Origin: Cedecea neteri
Lineage (GTDB): Bacteria > Pseudomonadota > Gammaproteobacteria > Enterobacterales > Enterobacteriaceae
NCBI RefSeq assembly: GCF_000758305.1
Contig: NZ_CP009458.1
Span: 4,774,001 to 4,838,000, forward strand
DNA: 64,000 nt
Direction: 5' to 3'
The position numbers and the translations under genes were made by a program. This document shows positions 25,795 through 34,605 of this stretch, in pieces. Numbering within the stretch: the first letter of the stretch is position 1; the number at the start of each line of letters is the position of its first letter. The notes under the pieces are model-generated. The model saw nothing but the letters and a program-made list of their open reading frames with translations. It was not told where the DNA came from and did not search any database.

Positions 25795-27105
25795 TTATAA
25801 TGCCAGTCGTCGGCTGGCGTTTTCCACGCCATTAAAGATGGCATCGCTGATAGACTCTGGAAAGTTTTTCGGCAGTAATGCTTTCGCTTCACTCAGGACT
25901 GCTGGCGTTTTTTGATAAAACTCGTCTATAAGTTCCGACATTCTTGTTTCACTAAAACCACATTTTCTAGCCGTTGCGAGAAAGTTGCGGGGAAAAATAG
26001 TATTCCACTCATATTTTCTGCCCTTTTCGGTGGATGCCAGCGACATCGCCATTTTTATATCTTGTTTCGCAAGTCCACGCCCGCCAATAAGTGGATAACA
26101 GGACATAATGTCATATAGAGGCGTCAGGCTATATCCACCACCTGGCATAATACCAACAGAATAGTTTTTTGCATGGCCATCACTTGCCGCCAGTAACCAG
26201 AAAAGAATATGACTGCGCATAAAATTTTCCCGGTCCTGCTCCGCATTATCTGAACCCAGCAGAAATTTCATAATAGGTTCTATGCCCGGCCCGCCGTCGC
26301 TTTCATATTTTTTCGTCGATGGAAAACCTAAAGCCTGGCAAATATCCTCCTGCGGAAGCCGGGCAATCCAGCGGTTATTATCCACAAAACGGCGATCGAA
26401 ACGCTCCACGGCCAGAGCCTTAATGTTACGGGTTGTGATGATTTCGCATGTTGGAACTTTCAGACCATACAACCCTGCCAGCTGCATGCAAAGCCATTCA
26501 TTTTCCACGCTATCACGAAGATCCAACGTAAAACTGTGCCCCTGGATTTCGCCAACCGGCAACTTAAATATGTGTGTAGTGGGTGTAATGCCTTTAGGCA
26601 ATTGCCAGTCATTCTGATAACGCAGTAATGCCGTTTTTTCCTGTGCACCCGCAATTGAAATACGAAAGTCATACGTTTCTTGCTGAAGATACCGGGAAGG
26701 ATTTAAATAGCCCATAAGAATGGCGTCCAACTTTTCCGCATCAAGCATTTCACTGTTTATCTGCTCTATGTTCTGAATGGCTTCTTGCGGCGGCTGTAAT
26801 ATTAATGCCCCGACACAGTCACGACCCACTTCATAAAGTAAATCAAAGGGCTGTAGAGAGTCAGCGTGATAACGGCTGGCGATCCGCTCACGAATGTCAC
26901 GATTATCCGGCAGCAGGTTGTCGAAAAAGTTAAAAACAACTTCACCTGTATATTCTGCTATGCGTAACGGCATGGAAAGTGATATTGGACGCGCACCCGG
27001 CATCTTAACCCACTGATGATCGTACTGAAAAATATTAGAACCGCTATTCTCCTGTACTAATTGCCCCACCAAATACCCATTCATATACACAGATAAACGC
27101 TTCAT
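25795..27105 (-). CDS. hipA: HipA, serine/threonine kinase toxin
   Basis: A 436-aa HipA kinase (E. coli 440). S150 in FRISIAGAQEK matches the autophosphorylated Ser of E. coli HipA. Catalytic D309 (SDGHAKN, K313) and metal-binding D332 (YDIMS) are also conserved at the same numbers, so the kinase looks intact. E. coli HipA phosphorylates glutamyl-tRNA synthetase, raises ppGpp and drives persistence. The ATG directly abuts the hipB stop (TAAATG), so translation is coupled. The gene is visibly more AT-rich than its neighbours and lies between ybaL and gsk, where E. coli K-12 has none (its hipBA is elsewhere), suggesting transfer. Confidence 0.95.
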   Translation of the reverse strand: MKRLSVYMNGYLVGQLVQENSGSNIFQYDHQWVKMPGARPISLSMPLRIAEYTGEVVFNFFDNLLPDNRDIRERIASRYHADSLQPFDLLYEVGRDCVGALILQPPQEAIQNIEQINSEMLDAEKLDAILMGYLNPSRYLQQETYDFRISIAGAQEKTALLRYQNDWQLPKGITPTTHIFKLPVGEIQGHSFTLDLRDSVENEWLCMQLAGLYGLKVPTCEIITTRNIKALAVERFDRRFVDNNRWIARLPQEDICQALGFPSTKKYESDGGPGIEPIMKFLLGSDNAEQDRENFMRSHILFWLLAASDGHAKNYSVGIMPGGGYSLTPLYDIMSCYPLIGGRGLAKQDIKMAMSLASTEKGRKYEWNTIFPRNFLATARKCGFSETRMSELIDEFYQKTPAVLSEAKALLPKNFPESISDAIFNGVENASRRLAL

Positions 27106-27354
27106 TTACCACTCCTCTTTCCAGACTTCAGAGCTCCCCTGGCTGGATTTCGCCTCAATATGAAGCTCCATATTCATAGACGATAGTATTTTAAATAATG
27201 TATCAATCTGAGTTTTGGCTGGGTTGTTCTCAAATTTTGAGACGGTATCCTGCCGTAAACCGACTTTCTCTGCCACTGACTCCTGTGTTTGCTTACCCTG
27301 TTTGCGAGCATCCTTCAGGAAAATAGCCAATTGATCCGGGGAAGTGATTTTCAT
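27106..27354 (-). CDS. hipB: HipB, antitoxin and autorepressor
   Basis: An 82-aa XRE-type HTH protein from the ATG at 27354, which has GAGG about 6 nt upstream; a frame extending 12 nt further lacks a good site. The HTH covers about residues 18-60 (TQESVAEKVGLRQDTVSKFENNPAKTQ). It ends in ...EEW, like E. coli HipB, whose terminal Trp contributes to toxin contact and turnover. The recognition helix reads RQDTVSKFE where E. coli has KQATISNFE, so a different operator is expected. It probably binds the tandem palindromes just upstream and represses hipBA. Confidence 0.93.
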   Translation of the reverse strand: MKITSPDQLAIFLKDARKQGKQTQESVAEKVGLRQDTVSKFENNPAKTQIDTLFKILSSMNMELHIEAKSSQGSSEVWKEEW

Positions 27355-27370
27355 TATGTACCTCACTGAT

Positions 27371-27563
27371 TTTTACCGGCACTAGCGTGTAAAATCAACT
27401 TTACCGGCACTAGCGTGTAAAATCAATTTTACCGGTACTAGCGTGTAAAAATCAGTTTTACCGGCACTAGCGTGTAAAATCAGTTTTACCGGTACTAGCG
27501 TGTAAAATCAGTTTTACCGGTACTAGCGTGTAAAATCAGTTTTACCGGTACTAGCGTATAAAA
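27371..27563 (-). repeat. Seven tandem 24-bp imperfect palindromes upstream of hipB (putative HipB operator array)
   Basis: Copies start at 27371, 27399, 27427, 27456, 27484, 27512 and 27540: a 28-bp period with one 29-bp step. Each is an imperfect palindrome with arms TTTTAC and GTAAAA around 12 bp containing CGGYACTAGCG, joined by TCAA or TCAG linkers. Copies differ only at a few sites (C or T at position 10; CTTTAC in copy 2; GTATAAAA in copy 7). The array fills the space between the gsk terminator and hipB, and so occupies the whole hipBA promoter region. Each unit contains CTAG, a rare tetramer in enterobacteria. A possible promoter, TTGATT-17-TAAAAA, spans copies 2/1 (27398 to 27370). 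Confidence 0.9.
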
Positions 27564-27592
27564 AAGCCGGAAGCATAGCTTCCGGCTTTTTT
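27561..27592 (-). terminator. gsk terminator
   Basis: AGCCGGAAGC (27565-27574) pairs with GCTTCCGGCT (27578-27587) across an ATA loop, with A- and T-runs on both sides. It lies 21 nt past the gsk stop and should insulate hipBA from gsk readthrough. Confidence 0.9.
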
Positions 27593-27612
27593 ATAATATC
27601 TTACGCAAAAAA

Positions 27613-28917
27613 CTAACGTTCCCAGTAAGACTCTTCGAGGCTGTCTTCCCGCTCAGGCAGGCCGCGCGTCAGGCGTGGTGAATGCTGATTCAGGACCTGA
27701 TAGCTCACGCGGTTGGCGTATTTACACACCTGGGCCAGCGAGGAATATGTCAGCCAGGTCAGCTTATGTTTGCTGGAATTCGGCACGTTACTGCGGTGGT
27801 AATTGTTCGCAGTGATATCGTGCAGCAGGGCCGCAAGCGCCCCGTCTCCCGCACCGTTGGTGTTCATGATCTTCTCCGGACCGCCCATGTATGGCGCGAT
27901 GTGGGAGTAAATTCGCAGCGGCTCAGCGCAGTCTTTCAGACGCATTGCGCGGCTAAATTCGAACTGGTTAAATTCGGCGATAGCACCCGGCAGAAGTGGA
28001 TGCTGAGTTTTGCGCTTCGCGGTCTCTTCTGTGTAGCCAGCCATATAAAGGCCCACAGGCCCGGCGGTGCAAAGCACCAGATCCACCCAGTCCAGCGCCT
28101 TGTCGGCGGCCAGCAGCGGATCGCTTTCACCGGTTAGCGCCTCACCTTCTTCTTCGTTCATTGCCAGGATCGAAACGTGCTCGCTCAGGAAGGCCTGCCA
28201 CCAGGCCGGGTTCTCGGCAATCACGTATTTGGTGCCCAGGGTCAGCACCACCGGCACGTTGTGTTTCTTCGCCCAGGCAATGGCCTGCATGGTGGCGTCC
28301 GGCATCGGCTCGCCTGGCTTGCAGCGCACCAGATAAGAGGTCAGCACCAGCGCGGATGCCCCAGCAATCACCTCTTCCGGGATACTTTCCGCGCGAAGCT
28401 GGTTCATATGGCCCGGGCTGATGGCAAAAGTACGCTCTCCCTGGTCGCCAATCAGCGTAAAGCAGCGGCCAATCGGGCCATCAACGCCCTGCAGATAGTT
28501 AAGGTCGGTCCGGCTGGAGGTATTGCAGAGGTAGCGATAGGCGTAGCTGCCAATCTCGACATTTCGGCACATCACGCCGAGCAGCACCGAGCGGTCATCG
28601 GCCAGCACCGAGTAATTGTGCATGGTATTGCCGATGGTGCCCCCGGCAAACTGGTGGGTAATCAGGTTGCTATCCACCAGCTCTTTGTAGAGCGCGTCGG
28701 CCACATCATCCTCAATCACCAAAGAATGGCCAAAACTCAGCCCGTAGCGCTGCACAAATTCATCGTCCACTTTGGCTTCAATGTCGACCAGCGTTTGGTC
28801 GATACCGACCACCCAGGAAGAGCCGCTTTCGGCCTCAGGCTGAGTTTGCTGTAAGAGCGGGTCGCGGGCGCTGACGGGGAAGTAGTGTTTGGATTTGCGT
28901 TTACCGGGAAATTTCAT
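27613..28917 (-). CDS. gsk: Gsk, inosine-guanosine kinase
   Basis: A 434-aa PfkB/ribokinase-family enzyme, the same length as in E. coli. The substrate-side block VVGIDQTLVDIEA and the catalytic anion-hole block NTNGAGDGALAALLHD (Asp base) are conserved, and the C-terminus LPEREDSLEESYWER matches E. coli. It phosphorylates guanosine and inosine to GMP/IMP in purine salvage. The E. coli neighbour aes, between gsk and hemH, is absent here. Confidence 0.97.
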   Translation of the reverse strand: MKFPGKRKSKHYFPVSARDPLLQQTQPEAESGSSWVVGIDQTLVDIEAKVDDEFVQRYGLSFGHSLVIEDDVADALYKELVDSNLITHQFAGGTIGNTMHNYSVLADDRSVLLGVMCRNVEIGSYAYRYLCNTSSRTDLNYLQGVDGPIGRCFTLIGDQGERTFAISPGHMNQLRAESIPEEVIAGASALVLTSYLVRCKPGEPMPDATMQAIAWAKKHNVPVVLTLGTKYVIAENPAWWQAFLSEHVSILAMNEEEGEALTGESDPLLAADKALDWVDLVLCTAGPVGLYMAGYTEETAKRKTQHPLLPGAIAEFNQFEFSRAMRLKDCAEPLRIYSHIAPYMGGPEKIMNTNGAGDGALAALLHDITANNYHRSNVPNSSKHKLTWLTYSSLAQVCKYANRVSYQVLNQHSPRLTRGLPEREDSLEESYWER

Positions 28918-28977
28918 GGTGTCGTTACGGGGCTGAATAATAAGGCGGAGAATAGTAACATTCCCCGCCTCAGGATT

Positions 28978-29943
28978 CTATTTGCGATACCGATCCACCA
29001 GATTCATCATCATCGCGATATGGGCCGGATCGTCGTTCAGCGCCGGAATGTACTCATATTTCGTGCCGCCTGCCTCGATAAACACTTCCCGGTTCTGGAC
29101 CGCCATCTCTTCCAGCGTTTCCAGGCAGTCAGCGGAGAAGCCCGGGCACATTACCTGAATATGCTTCACGCCCTTTTCGGCCAGCATTTTCAATGTTTCA
29201 TCGGTATACGGCATCAGCCATGGCTCGCGGCCAAAGCGGGACTGGTAGGTCATCATCACTTTTTCCGGCGGCAGCTCGAGGGCGCTTAGCAGTTCACGCG
29301 TGGTGTCGCGGCAGCGCTGCGGGTAGTCATCCCCTTCGTTGGCATAGCGCTGCGGAATACCGTGATAGGAAAGCAGCAGCACATCCGGCTCACCGTGTTC
29401 GGCAAAAGAGCGCTTGACCGATGCCGCCAGCGCGTTGATGTACGCCGGCTCTGTCGCGTAGTCGCGAATCAGAGAAATAGAAGGCAGGCTGCGGTAATTG
29501 GCAAAGATTCGCCCCAACTCGTCCCATACCGCCGCCACGGTTGAGCAGGAAAACTGAGGATAAAGCGGCAGCACTACAATGTGCGTCACGTTCTGCGCCA
29601 GGAGGTCGTCCACGGCGCTTTTGAGCGACGGTTCGCCATAGCTCATCCCCAGCGCAACCGGCGTATCCGGCAGCTGCTGCGCCAGCGCTTTTTCCTGCCG
29701 ACGGCTGTAGACCATCAAAGGCGAGCCCTCTTCCATCCAGATGGACTGGTAGAGCTTAGCGACACGCGGTGAACGGATCGGCAGAATGACGCCGCGCAGC
29801 AGTGGCCACCAAAGCAGGCGGGGCGTATCCACCACGCGCTTATCGCTCAGGAACTGACGAAGATAGCGGTTGACCGCCGCCGGCGTCGGGGCGCTCGGCG
29901 TACCAAGGTTAGCCAGTAAGATGCCAATTTTTTCCTGATTCAT
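28978..29943 (-). CDS. hemH: HemH, ferrochelatase
   Basis: A 321-aa class-II ferrochelatase (E. coli 320). Conserved blocks: GILLANLGTP at the N-terminus, LPLYPQFSCSTV, LLSYHGIPQRY with the catalytic His, and CPGFSADCLETLEE. It inserts Fe2+ into protoporphyrin IX in the last step of haem synthesis. The start at 29943 (MNQEK) follows AAGGGG; an upstream GTG is less likely. Confidence 0.96.
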   Translation of the reverse strand: MNQEKIGILLANLGTPSAPTPAAVNRYLRQFLSDKRVVDTPRLLWWPLLRGVILPIRSPRVAKLYQSIWMEEGSPLMVYSRRQEKALAQQLPDTPVALGMSYGEPSLKSAVDDLLAQNVTHIVVLPLYPQFSCSTVAAVWDELGRIFANYRSLPSISLIRDYATEPAYINALAASVKRSFAEHGEPDVLLLSYHGIPQRYANEGDDYPQRCRDTTRELLSALELPPEKVMMTYQSRFGREPWLMPYTDETLKMLAEKGVKHIQVMCPGFSADCLETLEEMAVQNREVFIEAGGTKYEYIPALNDDPAHIAMMMNLVDRYRK

Positions 29944-30035
29944 TCCCACCCCTTATCTATAAATTGCCGTCAATTGTAACGTAAAAGAGCGAAACGAGAA
30001 CCGATTACAGTGAAAGGGGAAAATAGGGGCAAAAA

Positions 30036-30059
30036 AATACCAGGGCATGCCCTGGTATT
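30036..30059 (-). terminator. adk terminator
   Basis: A perfect 24-bp inverted repeat (AATACCAGGG ... CCCTGGTATT) followed on the minus strand by a run of T, 19 nt past the adk stop. Confidence 0.85.
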
Positions 30060-30077
30060 GATTGTCGCAGCGGGAAA

Positions 30078-30722
30078 TTATCCGAGGATTTTTTCCAGCT
30101 CAGCGCGCACGTCAGCCACGGCCTGGGTGCCGTCAACTTTAGCGTATTGGGTGTTACCCGCCTGCGCTTCTTTAGAGTAGTAGCCGATCAGCGGCGCGGT
30201 CATCTGATGGTATTCCACCAGGCGCTTACGTACGGTCTCTTCCTGATCGTCTTTACGGGTGGTCAGCTCTTCGCCGGTCACGTCGTCTTTACCTTCAACC
30301 TTAGGCGGGTTGAATTTGATGTGGTAAACGCGGCCGGAAGCAGCGTGCACGCGGCGGCCCACGATGCGGTCAACGATCAGCTCGTCCGGAACGTCGAACT
30401 CCAGCACGAAGTCAACCTTAATGCCCGCTTCTTTCATGGCGTCTGCCTGCGGGATAGTGCGTGGGAAACCGTCCAGCAGGAAACCGTTACGGCAGTCTTC
30501 CTGCGCAATGCGCTCTTTAACCAGGGCGATAACCAGCTCATCGGTCACCAGTTTGCCAGCATCCATGATGTCTTTGGCCTGTTTACCCAGTTCTGAACCA
30601 GATTTAACCGCAGCACGCAGCATATCACCGGTGGAGATTTGCGGAATACCGTATTTCTCCATGATGAACTGAGCCTGAGTCCCTTTACCTGCGCCCGGCG
30701 CGCCGAGCAGAATGATACGCAT
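30078..30722 (-). CDS. adk: Adk, adenylate kinase
   Basis: A 214-aa long-type adenylate kinase, as in E. coli. P-loop GAPGAGKGTQ is at residues 7-16, followed by the NMP-binding region (STGDMLRAAV), DGFPRT, and the LID domain (GRRVHAASGRVYH ... DDVTGEELTTRKDDQ) without zinc cysteines. It interconverts AMP + ATP and 2 ADP. The start at 30722 (MRIILLGAPG) follows GGGGAAT. Confidence 0.98.
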   Translation of the reverse strand: MRIILLGAPGAGKGTQAQFIMEKYGIPQISTGDMLRAAVKSGSELGKQAKDIMDAGKLVTDELVIALVKERIAQEDCRNGFLLDGFPRTIPQADAMKEAGIKVDFVLEFDVPDELIVDRIVGRRVHAASGRVYHIKFNPPKVEGKDDVTGEELTTRKDDQEETVRKRLVEYHQMTAPLIGYYSKEAQAGNTQYAKVDGTQAVADVRAELEKILG

Positions 30723-30883
30723 TGCGTAATTCCCCATACATTTAATTATTCAATCGAATTTGAGGCGAAAACCATACCACTAAAGGCGGTATCATCACAA
30801 GGAAGGGAGGCGGCTGGAGCGGCTTTAACGGAAATTTCCCGGGCTGAATCGAGCCATTTATCCGGCCCTTGTCCAAAGAAGAA

Positions 30884-30925
30884 CCGATCGTCCCCTCCCC
30901 GTTTTTAGCGGAGGGAAGCGATCGG
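30884..30925 (-). terminator. htpG terminator
   Basis: CCGATCG (30884-30890) pairs with CGATCGG (30919-30925), with further CCCTCC/GGGAGG pairing inside, then TTCTTCTTT on the minus strand. Confidence 0.65.
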
Positions 30926-30933
30926 TAAAAGGC

Positions 30934-32808
30934 TTAAGAAACCAGCAGCTGGTTCATGCGGCGGATGAACTGGTTAGGATCTTCCAGCTGACCGCGCTCG
31001 GCTAACAGCGCCTGGTCAAGCAGCAGCTCAACCCACTCGCCGAACTGCGCGTCATCCTGCGTATCCGCAGCGCGTTTGACCAGCGCATGCTCCGGGTTAA
31101 GCTCGAAGATGTACTTCACTTCCGGCACTTCCTGGCCCGCAGCGGCAAACAGTTTCGCCATCTGGGTGCTCATGTCGTTGCTGTCGGTGGTCACGATCGC
31201 CGGGGTATCGGTCAGACGATGAGTCAGACGCACTTCTTTCACGCGCTCGCCCAGCAGGGTTTTCACGCGGTCCACGAACGGCTCCAGCGCCTTCTCGGCT
31301 TCTTTCGCTTCTTCGGTCTCTTCGTCCGTCAGCTTATCCAGCGATTCGTCGGTCTTGCTGACTGACTGGAATGCCTTCCCGTCGAATTCGGTCAGGTAAC
31401 TCATCATCCACTCGTCGATGCGATCGGAAAGCAGCAGAACTTCGATGCCTTTCTTACGCAGCAGTTCCAGATGCGGGCTGCTCTTCGCCGCCGCGTAGCT
31501 GTCTGCGGTGATGTAGTAAATCTTCTCCTGACCTTCTTTCATGCGGGAGACATACTCTTCCAGTGACACGGTCTGTGCGGAGGAGTCGTTGTGCGTGGTC
31601 GCGAAACGCAGCAGTTTAGCGATAGCTTCCTGGTTCGCGTTATCTTCCGCCGGGCCTTCTTTCAGCACGAGGCCAAAGTTTTTCCAGAAGGTCTGGTATT
31701 TCTCGGCATCGTCTTTCGCCAGCTTGTCCAGCATCTGCAGCACACGCTTGGTCAGCGCGCTGCGCAGGTTCTGGGTTACACGGCTGTCCTGCAGGATTTC
31801 ACGGGAAACGTTCAGCGGCAGATCGTTAGAATCTATCAGGCCACGCACGAAGCGCAGGTAGTTCGGCATGAACTGCTCGGCATCGTCCATAATAAACACG
31901 CGCTGTACGTAGAGTTTCAACCCGTGTTTGTGGTCACGGTTCCACATATCCCACGGCGCCTGCGCAGGGATGTACAGCAGGCTGGTGTACTCCTGCTTAC
32001 CTTCCACGCGGTTGTGGCTCCAGGCGAGCGGGTCGGTAAAGTCGTGGGCGATGTGCTTGTAGAACTCTTTGTATTCGTCATCGCTGACTTCGGACTTGCT
32101 GCGGGTCCACAGCGCCTGAGCTTTGTTGATTTTTTCCCAGCTAACGATGGTTTCACCGTCTTTTTCTTCCTGCTGTTCAATCTCAACCGGCAGAGCGATA
32201 TGGTCGGAATATTTGCTGATGATGGAGCGAACGCGCCAGTCGTCCAGGAACTCATCTTCGCCTTCACGCAGATGCAGCGTGATTTCGGTCCCGCGATCGG
32301 CTTTCTCAATGTCGGCCACGGTGTATTCACCCGCGCCTTCAGATTCCCAGAACACGCCCTGCTCCGCGCTGGCGCCGGCGGCGCGAGTGCGAACGGTGAC
32401 TTTGTCCGCCACGATAAACGCAGAATAGAAGCCTACCCCGAACTGGCCGATAAGCTGGCTGTCTTTCGCCTGGTCAGAGCCCATAGACTCGAGGAAAGCT
32501 TTGGTGCCGGATTTTGCAATGGTACCCAGATGATCTATGACTTCATCGCGGGTCATGCCGATGCCGTTATCGGCGATGGTCAGGGTGCGGTTGTCTTTGT
32601 TAAAAGAGACACGAACGCGCAGTTCACCGTCACCTTCGTAGAGGTTGGCGTCAGACAGGGCGCGGAAGCGCAGCTTGTCTGCCGCATCGGAGGCGTTGGA
32701 GATCAGCTCACGCAGGAAGATTTCTTTGTTTGAATAGAGAGAATGGATCATCAGGTGCAGAAGCTGTTTTACCTCTGACTGAAAACCGCGGGTCTCTTGT
32801 CCTTTCAT
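30934..32808 (-). CDS. htpG: HtpG, Hsp90-family chaperone
   Basis: A 624-aa Hsp90 (E. coli 624). It has the GHKL ATPase domain with ISNASDAADKLR, DNGIGMT and IGQFGVGFYSAF, the middle domain with the catalytic Arg region NVSREILQDS, and a C-terminal dimerisation domain without MEEVD. It works with DnaK in refolding. The start MKGQETRGF at 32808 is chosen by homology. An in-frame ATG two codons earlier has the better spacing to GAGG and could be used. A sigma-32-type promoter lies upstream. Confidence 0.97.
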   Translation of the reverse strand: MKGQETRGFQSEVKQLLHLMIHSLYSNKEIFLRELISNASDAADKLRFRALSDANLYEGDGELRVRVSFNKDNRTLTIADNGIGMTRDEVIDHLGTIAKSGTKAFLESMGSDQAKDSQLIGQFGVGFYSAFIVADKVTVRTRAAGASAEQGVFWESEGAGEYTVADIEKADRGTEITLHLREGEDEFLDDWRVRSIISKYSDHIALPVEIEQQEEKDGETIVSWEKINKAQALWTRSKSEVSDDEYKEFYKHIAHDFTDPLAWSHNRVEGKQEYTSLLYIPAQAPWDMWNRDHKHGLKLYVQRVFIMDDAEQFMPNYLRFVRGLIDSNDLPLNVSREILQDSRVTQNLRSALTKRVLQMLDKLAKDDAEKYQTFWKNFGLVLKEGPAEDNANQEAIAKLLRFATTHNDSSAQTVSLEEYVSRMKEGQEKIYYITADSYAAAKSSPHLELLRKKGIEVLLLSDRIDEWMMSYLTEFDGKAFQSVSKTDESLDKLTDEETEEAKEAEKALEPFVDRVKTLLGERVKEVRLTHRLTDTPAIVTTDSNDMSTQMAKLFAAAGQEVPEVKYIFELNPEHALVKRAADTQDDAQFGEWVELLLDQALLAERGQLEDPNQFIRRMNQLLVS

Positions 32809-32860
32809 GGTCATTGATACCTCAACAAAATCATACGGGATGAAGAAAACGTTGAGGGGG

Positions 32861-32888
32861 ATATGGTAGCGATTTGTGCCTTTTCAAG
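32861..32888 (-). promoter_or_regulatory. Sigma-32 heat-shock promoter of htpG
   Basis: On the minus strand CTTGAAA (-35, about 32888-32882) is followed after 15 bp by CCATAT (-10, 32866-32861), close to the sigma-32 pattern CTTGAAA/CCCCATNT and to the E. coli htpG promoter. Confidence 0.75.
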
Positions 32889-32918
32889 CAGGAGGAGGCA
32901 AAAACCTCCCCCAACCGA

Positions 32919-33524
32919 TTAAAAATTAATCTTATGACGACCGATCAGCGAGTGTGAGAGCGTGGTGCCGTCCACCATTTCCAGCTCGCCGCCCACCGGC
33001 ACACCGTGGGCGATACGGCTGGCTTCAACGCCGTACTGCGCACACAGCTCGGCAATGTAGTTTGCCGTCGCCTCGCCTTCCACCGTCGGGTTGGTGGCAA
33101 GAATAACTTCTTTCATCGGCTCGCTGGCAAGGCGCTGCTCAAGGCGATCCAGTCCAATGTCGTTCGGGCCAATGCCGTCCAGCGGCGAGAGGTGCCCCAT
33201 TAAGACAAAGTAGCGGCCTGAGAACTGGCCGGTTTGCTCGATGGCGTGAATATCCGCCGGGCTTTCCACCACGCAAATCTGGCCGTTTTCCTGGCGACGC
33301 GGGTTGGAACAAATGGAGCAAACTTCCTGCTCGGTAAAGGTACGGCAATCCGCACAGTGGCCAATCTCGGACATGGCGCGGGTCAGCGCCTGAGCCAGAC
33401 GCATGCCGCCACTGCGGTCGCGCTGTAACAGGGCAAACGCCATACGCTGGGCGGATTTCGGGCCAACGCCGGGCAGGCAGCGCAGGGATTCCATAAGGGC
33501 TGAGAGTAAAGGACTGGTTTGCAT
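32919..33524 (-). CDS. recR: RecR, recombination mediator protein
   Basis: A 201-aa protein, the same length as in E. coli. The N-terminal HhH (LRCLPGVGPKSAQRMA) is followed by the zinc finger CADC ... CSIC and a Toprim domain (ICVVESPADIHAIEQ, NPTVEGEATANYIAE). It loads RecA at gaps with RecF/RecO. In E. coli it is third in dnaX-ybaB-recR; here a pirin and a LysR gene separate it from ybaB, so it needs its own promoter, probably in 33525-33596. Confidence 0.97.
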   Translation of the reverse strand: MQTSPLLSALMESLRCLPGVGPKSAQRMAFALLQRDRSGGMRLAQALTRAMSEIGHCADCRTFTEQEVCSICSNPRRQENGQICVVESPADIHAIEQTGQFSGRYFVLMGHLSPLDGIGPNDIGLDRLEQRLASEPMKEVILATNPTVEGEATANYIAELCAQYGVEASRIAHGVPVGGELEMVDGTTLSHSLIGRHKINF

Positions 33525-33596
33525 CGCTCGGGCTTGTGAGAAAAAAGTGGGCTATAGCCTAACATTAGCCCCTCGGATGGGTATAGGAAAAGATAT

Positions 33597-33621
33597 CCCC
33601 CGCACGATGACTCGCCGGGGG
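33597..33621 (-). terminator. Hairpin downstream of the pirin gene
   Basis: CCCCCG (33597-33602) pairs with CGGGGG (33616-33621) immediately after the pirin stop codon. It is a modest terminator candidate that would separate pirin from recR. Confidence 0.45.
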
Positions 33622-33627
33622 AAAAAT

Positions 33628-34497
33628 TTACGCAATGTCTTTGCCGAAACGGCCCTGATTAAAATCATCGATAGCCTGATGAATTTCCTCTTTGGTGTTC
33701 ATCACAAACGGACCATAACCCACCACCGGCTCATTCAGAGGCTCACCGCTGAGCAGCAGAACCACCGCGTCATTATTGGCTTCAAGGGTCACGCTTTCGC
33801 CTTTGGCATCCAGCACCACCAGCTGCGCTTCGCGCGCCACCTCTTCGCCATTGACCAGCACCGTGCCTTTCAGCACCACCAGCGCCGTGTTCCAGCCGTC
33901 TTTCACCGCCAACTGCGTGACGCCTTGCGGGTTAAGACGCAAATCCCAAATGCTGATCGGCGAGAAGGTTCTGGCCGGGCCTTTGGTTCCGTCAAACTCA
34001 CCGGCAATCACGCGAACCTTACCGGCATTGTCCGGCAAATCGACCACCGGAATATCGCCGTCGGTAATCGGCTGATAGCCAGGCGCGGTCATTTTGTCTT
34101 TTGCAGGCAGGTTAACCCACAGCTGCACCATTTCCAGACTGCCACCCGCCTCGCTGAACGCCGGAGAATGATATTCCTCGTGCAGGATCCCACTCCCGGC
34201 GGTCATCCACTGCACGTCACCCGGGCCAATCACGCCGCCGTTACCCGCGTTATCGCGGTGCGCCACTTCGCCTTTGTAGACGATAGTCACGGTTTCAAAG
34301 CCGCGATGCGGGTGCTGATCCACGCCGCGCTGGCCTTTATTGCTCGGCTTAAATTCCGCCGGGCCAGCGTAGTCCAGCAGCAGGAACGGGCTAAGCTGCT
34401 CGGCAAATTTTGAGTACGAAAACAGCGAACGAACCGGGAAACCGTCCCCCACCCAGTGGGAAGCTGGTGCGGTATAAACGCCAAGAATTGATTTCAT
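33628..34497 (-). CDS. Pirin-family protein (bicupin)
   Basis: A 289-aa protein with the pirin N-terminal cupin: metal-binding HPHRGFETVTIVYKGEVAHRD supplies two His and a Glu, with a further His in GSGILHEEYH. A C-terminal pirin_C cupin follows. Enterobacterial pirins such as YhhW have quercetinase activity in vitro; the physiological role is uncertain. The start at 34497 follows GGAGAGAATC. It is divergent from a LysR regulator whose control it probably shares. The pair is inserted into the dnaX-ybaB-recR cluster. Confidence 0.9.
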   Translation of the reverse strand: MKSILGVYTAPASHWVGDGFPVRSLFSYSKFAEQLSPFLLLDYAGPAEFKPSNKGQRGVDQHPHRGFETVTIVYKGEVAHRDNAGNGGVIGPGDVQWMTAGSGILHEEYHSPAFSEAGGSLEMVQLWVNLPAKDKMTAPGYQPITDGDIPVVDLPDNAGKVRVIAGEFDGTKGPARTFSPISIWDLRLNPQGVTQLAVKDGWNTALVVLKGTVLVNGEEVAREAQLVVLDAKGESVTLEANNDAVVLLLSGEPLNEPVVGYGPFVMNTKEEIHQAIDDFNQGRFGKDIA

Positions 34498-34605
34498 GAT
34501 TCTCTCCACAAGGGTTGTTTCTGATGGGATAAAGCTTACCCGTCAGACGCTCAGCCCGGTAGAGTGCTAAAATGGATTCAGTGTTCCATTAACAGGACAA
34601 TAGAA

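Noticed and set aside
27363..27398. Assigning TTGATT-17-TAAAAA as the definite hipBA promoter
   Set aside because: The predicted start would fall about 9 nt from the hipB ATG, on top of its ribosome site. Other repeat junctions give similar but weaker matches, so the true promoter is undecided.
27371..27563. Short regular repeats that could suggest a CRISPR array
   Set aside because: Units are 24 bp with only 4-5 nt between them, palindromic, and the linkers are all alike (TCAA/TCAG). There are no unique spacers and no cas genes.
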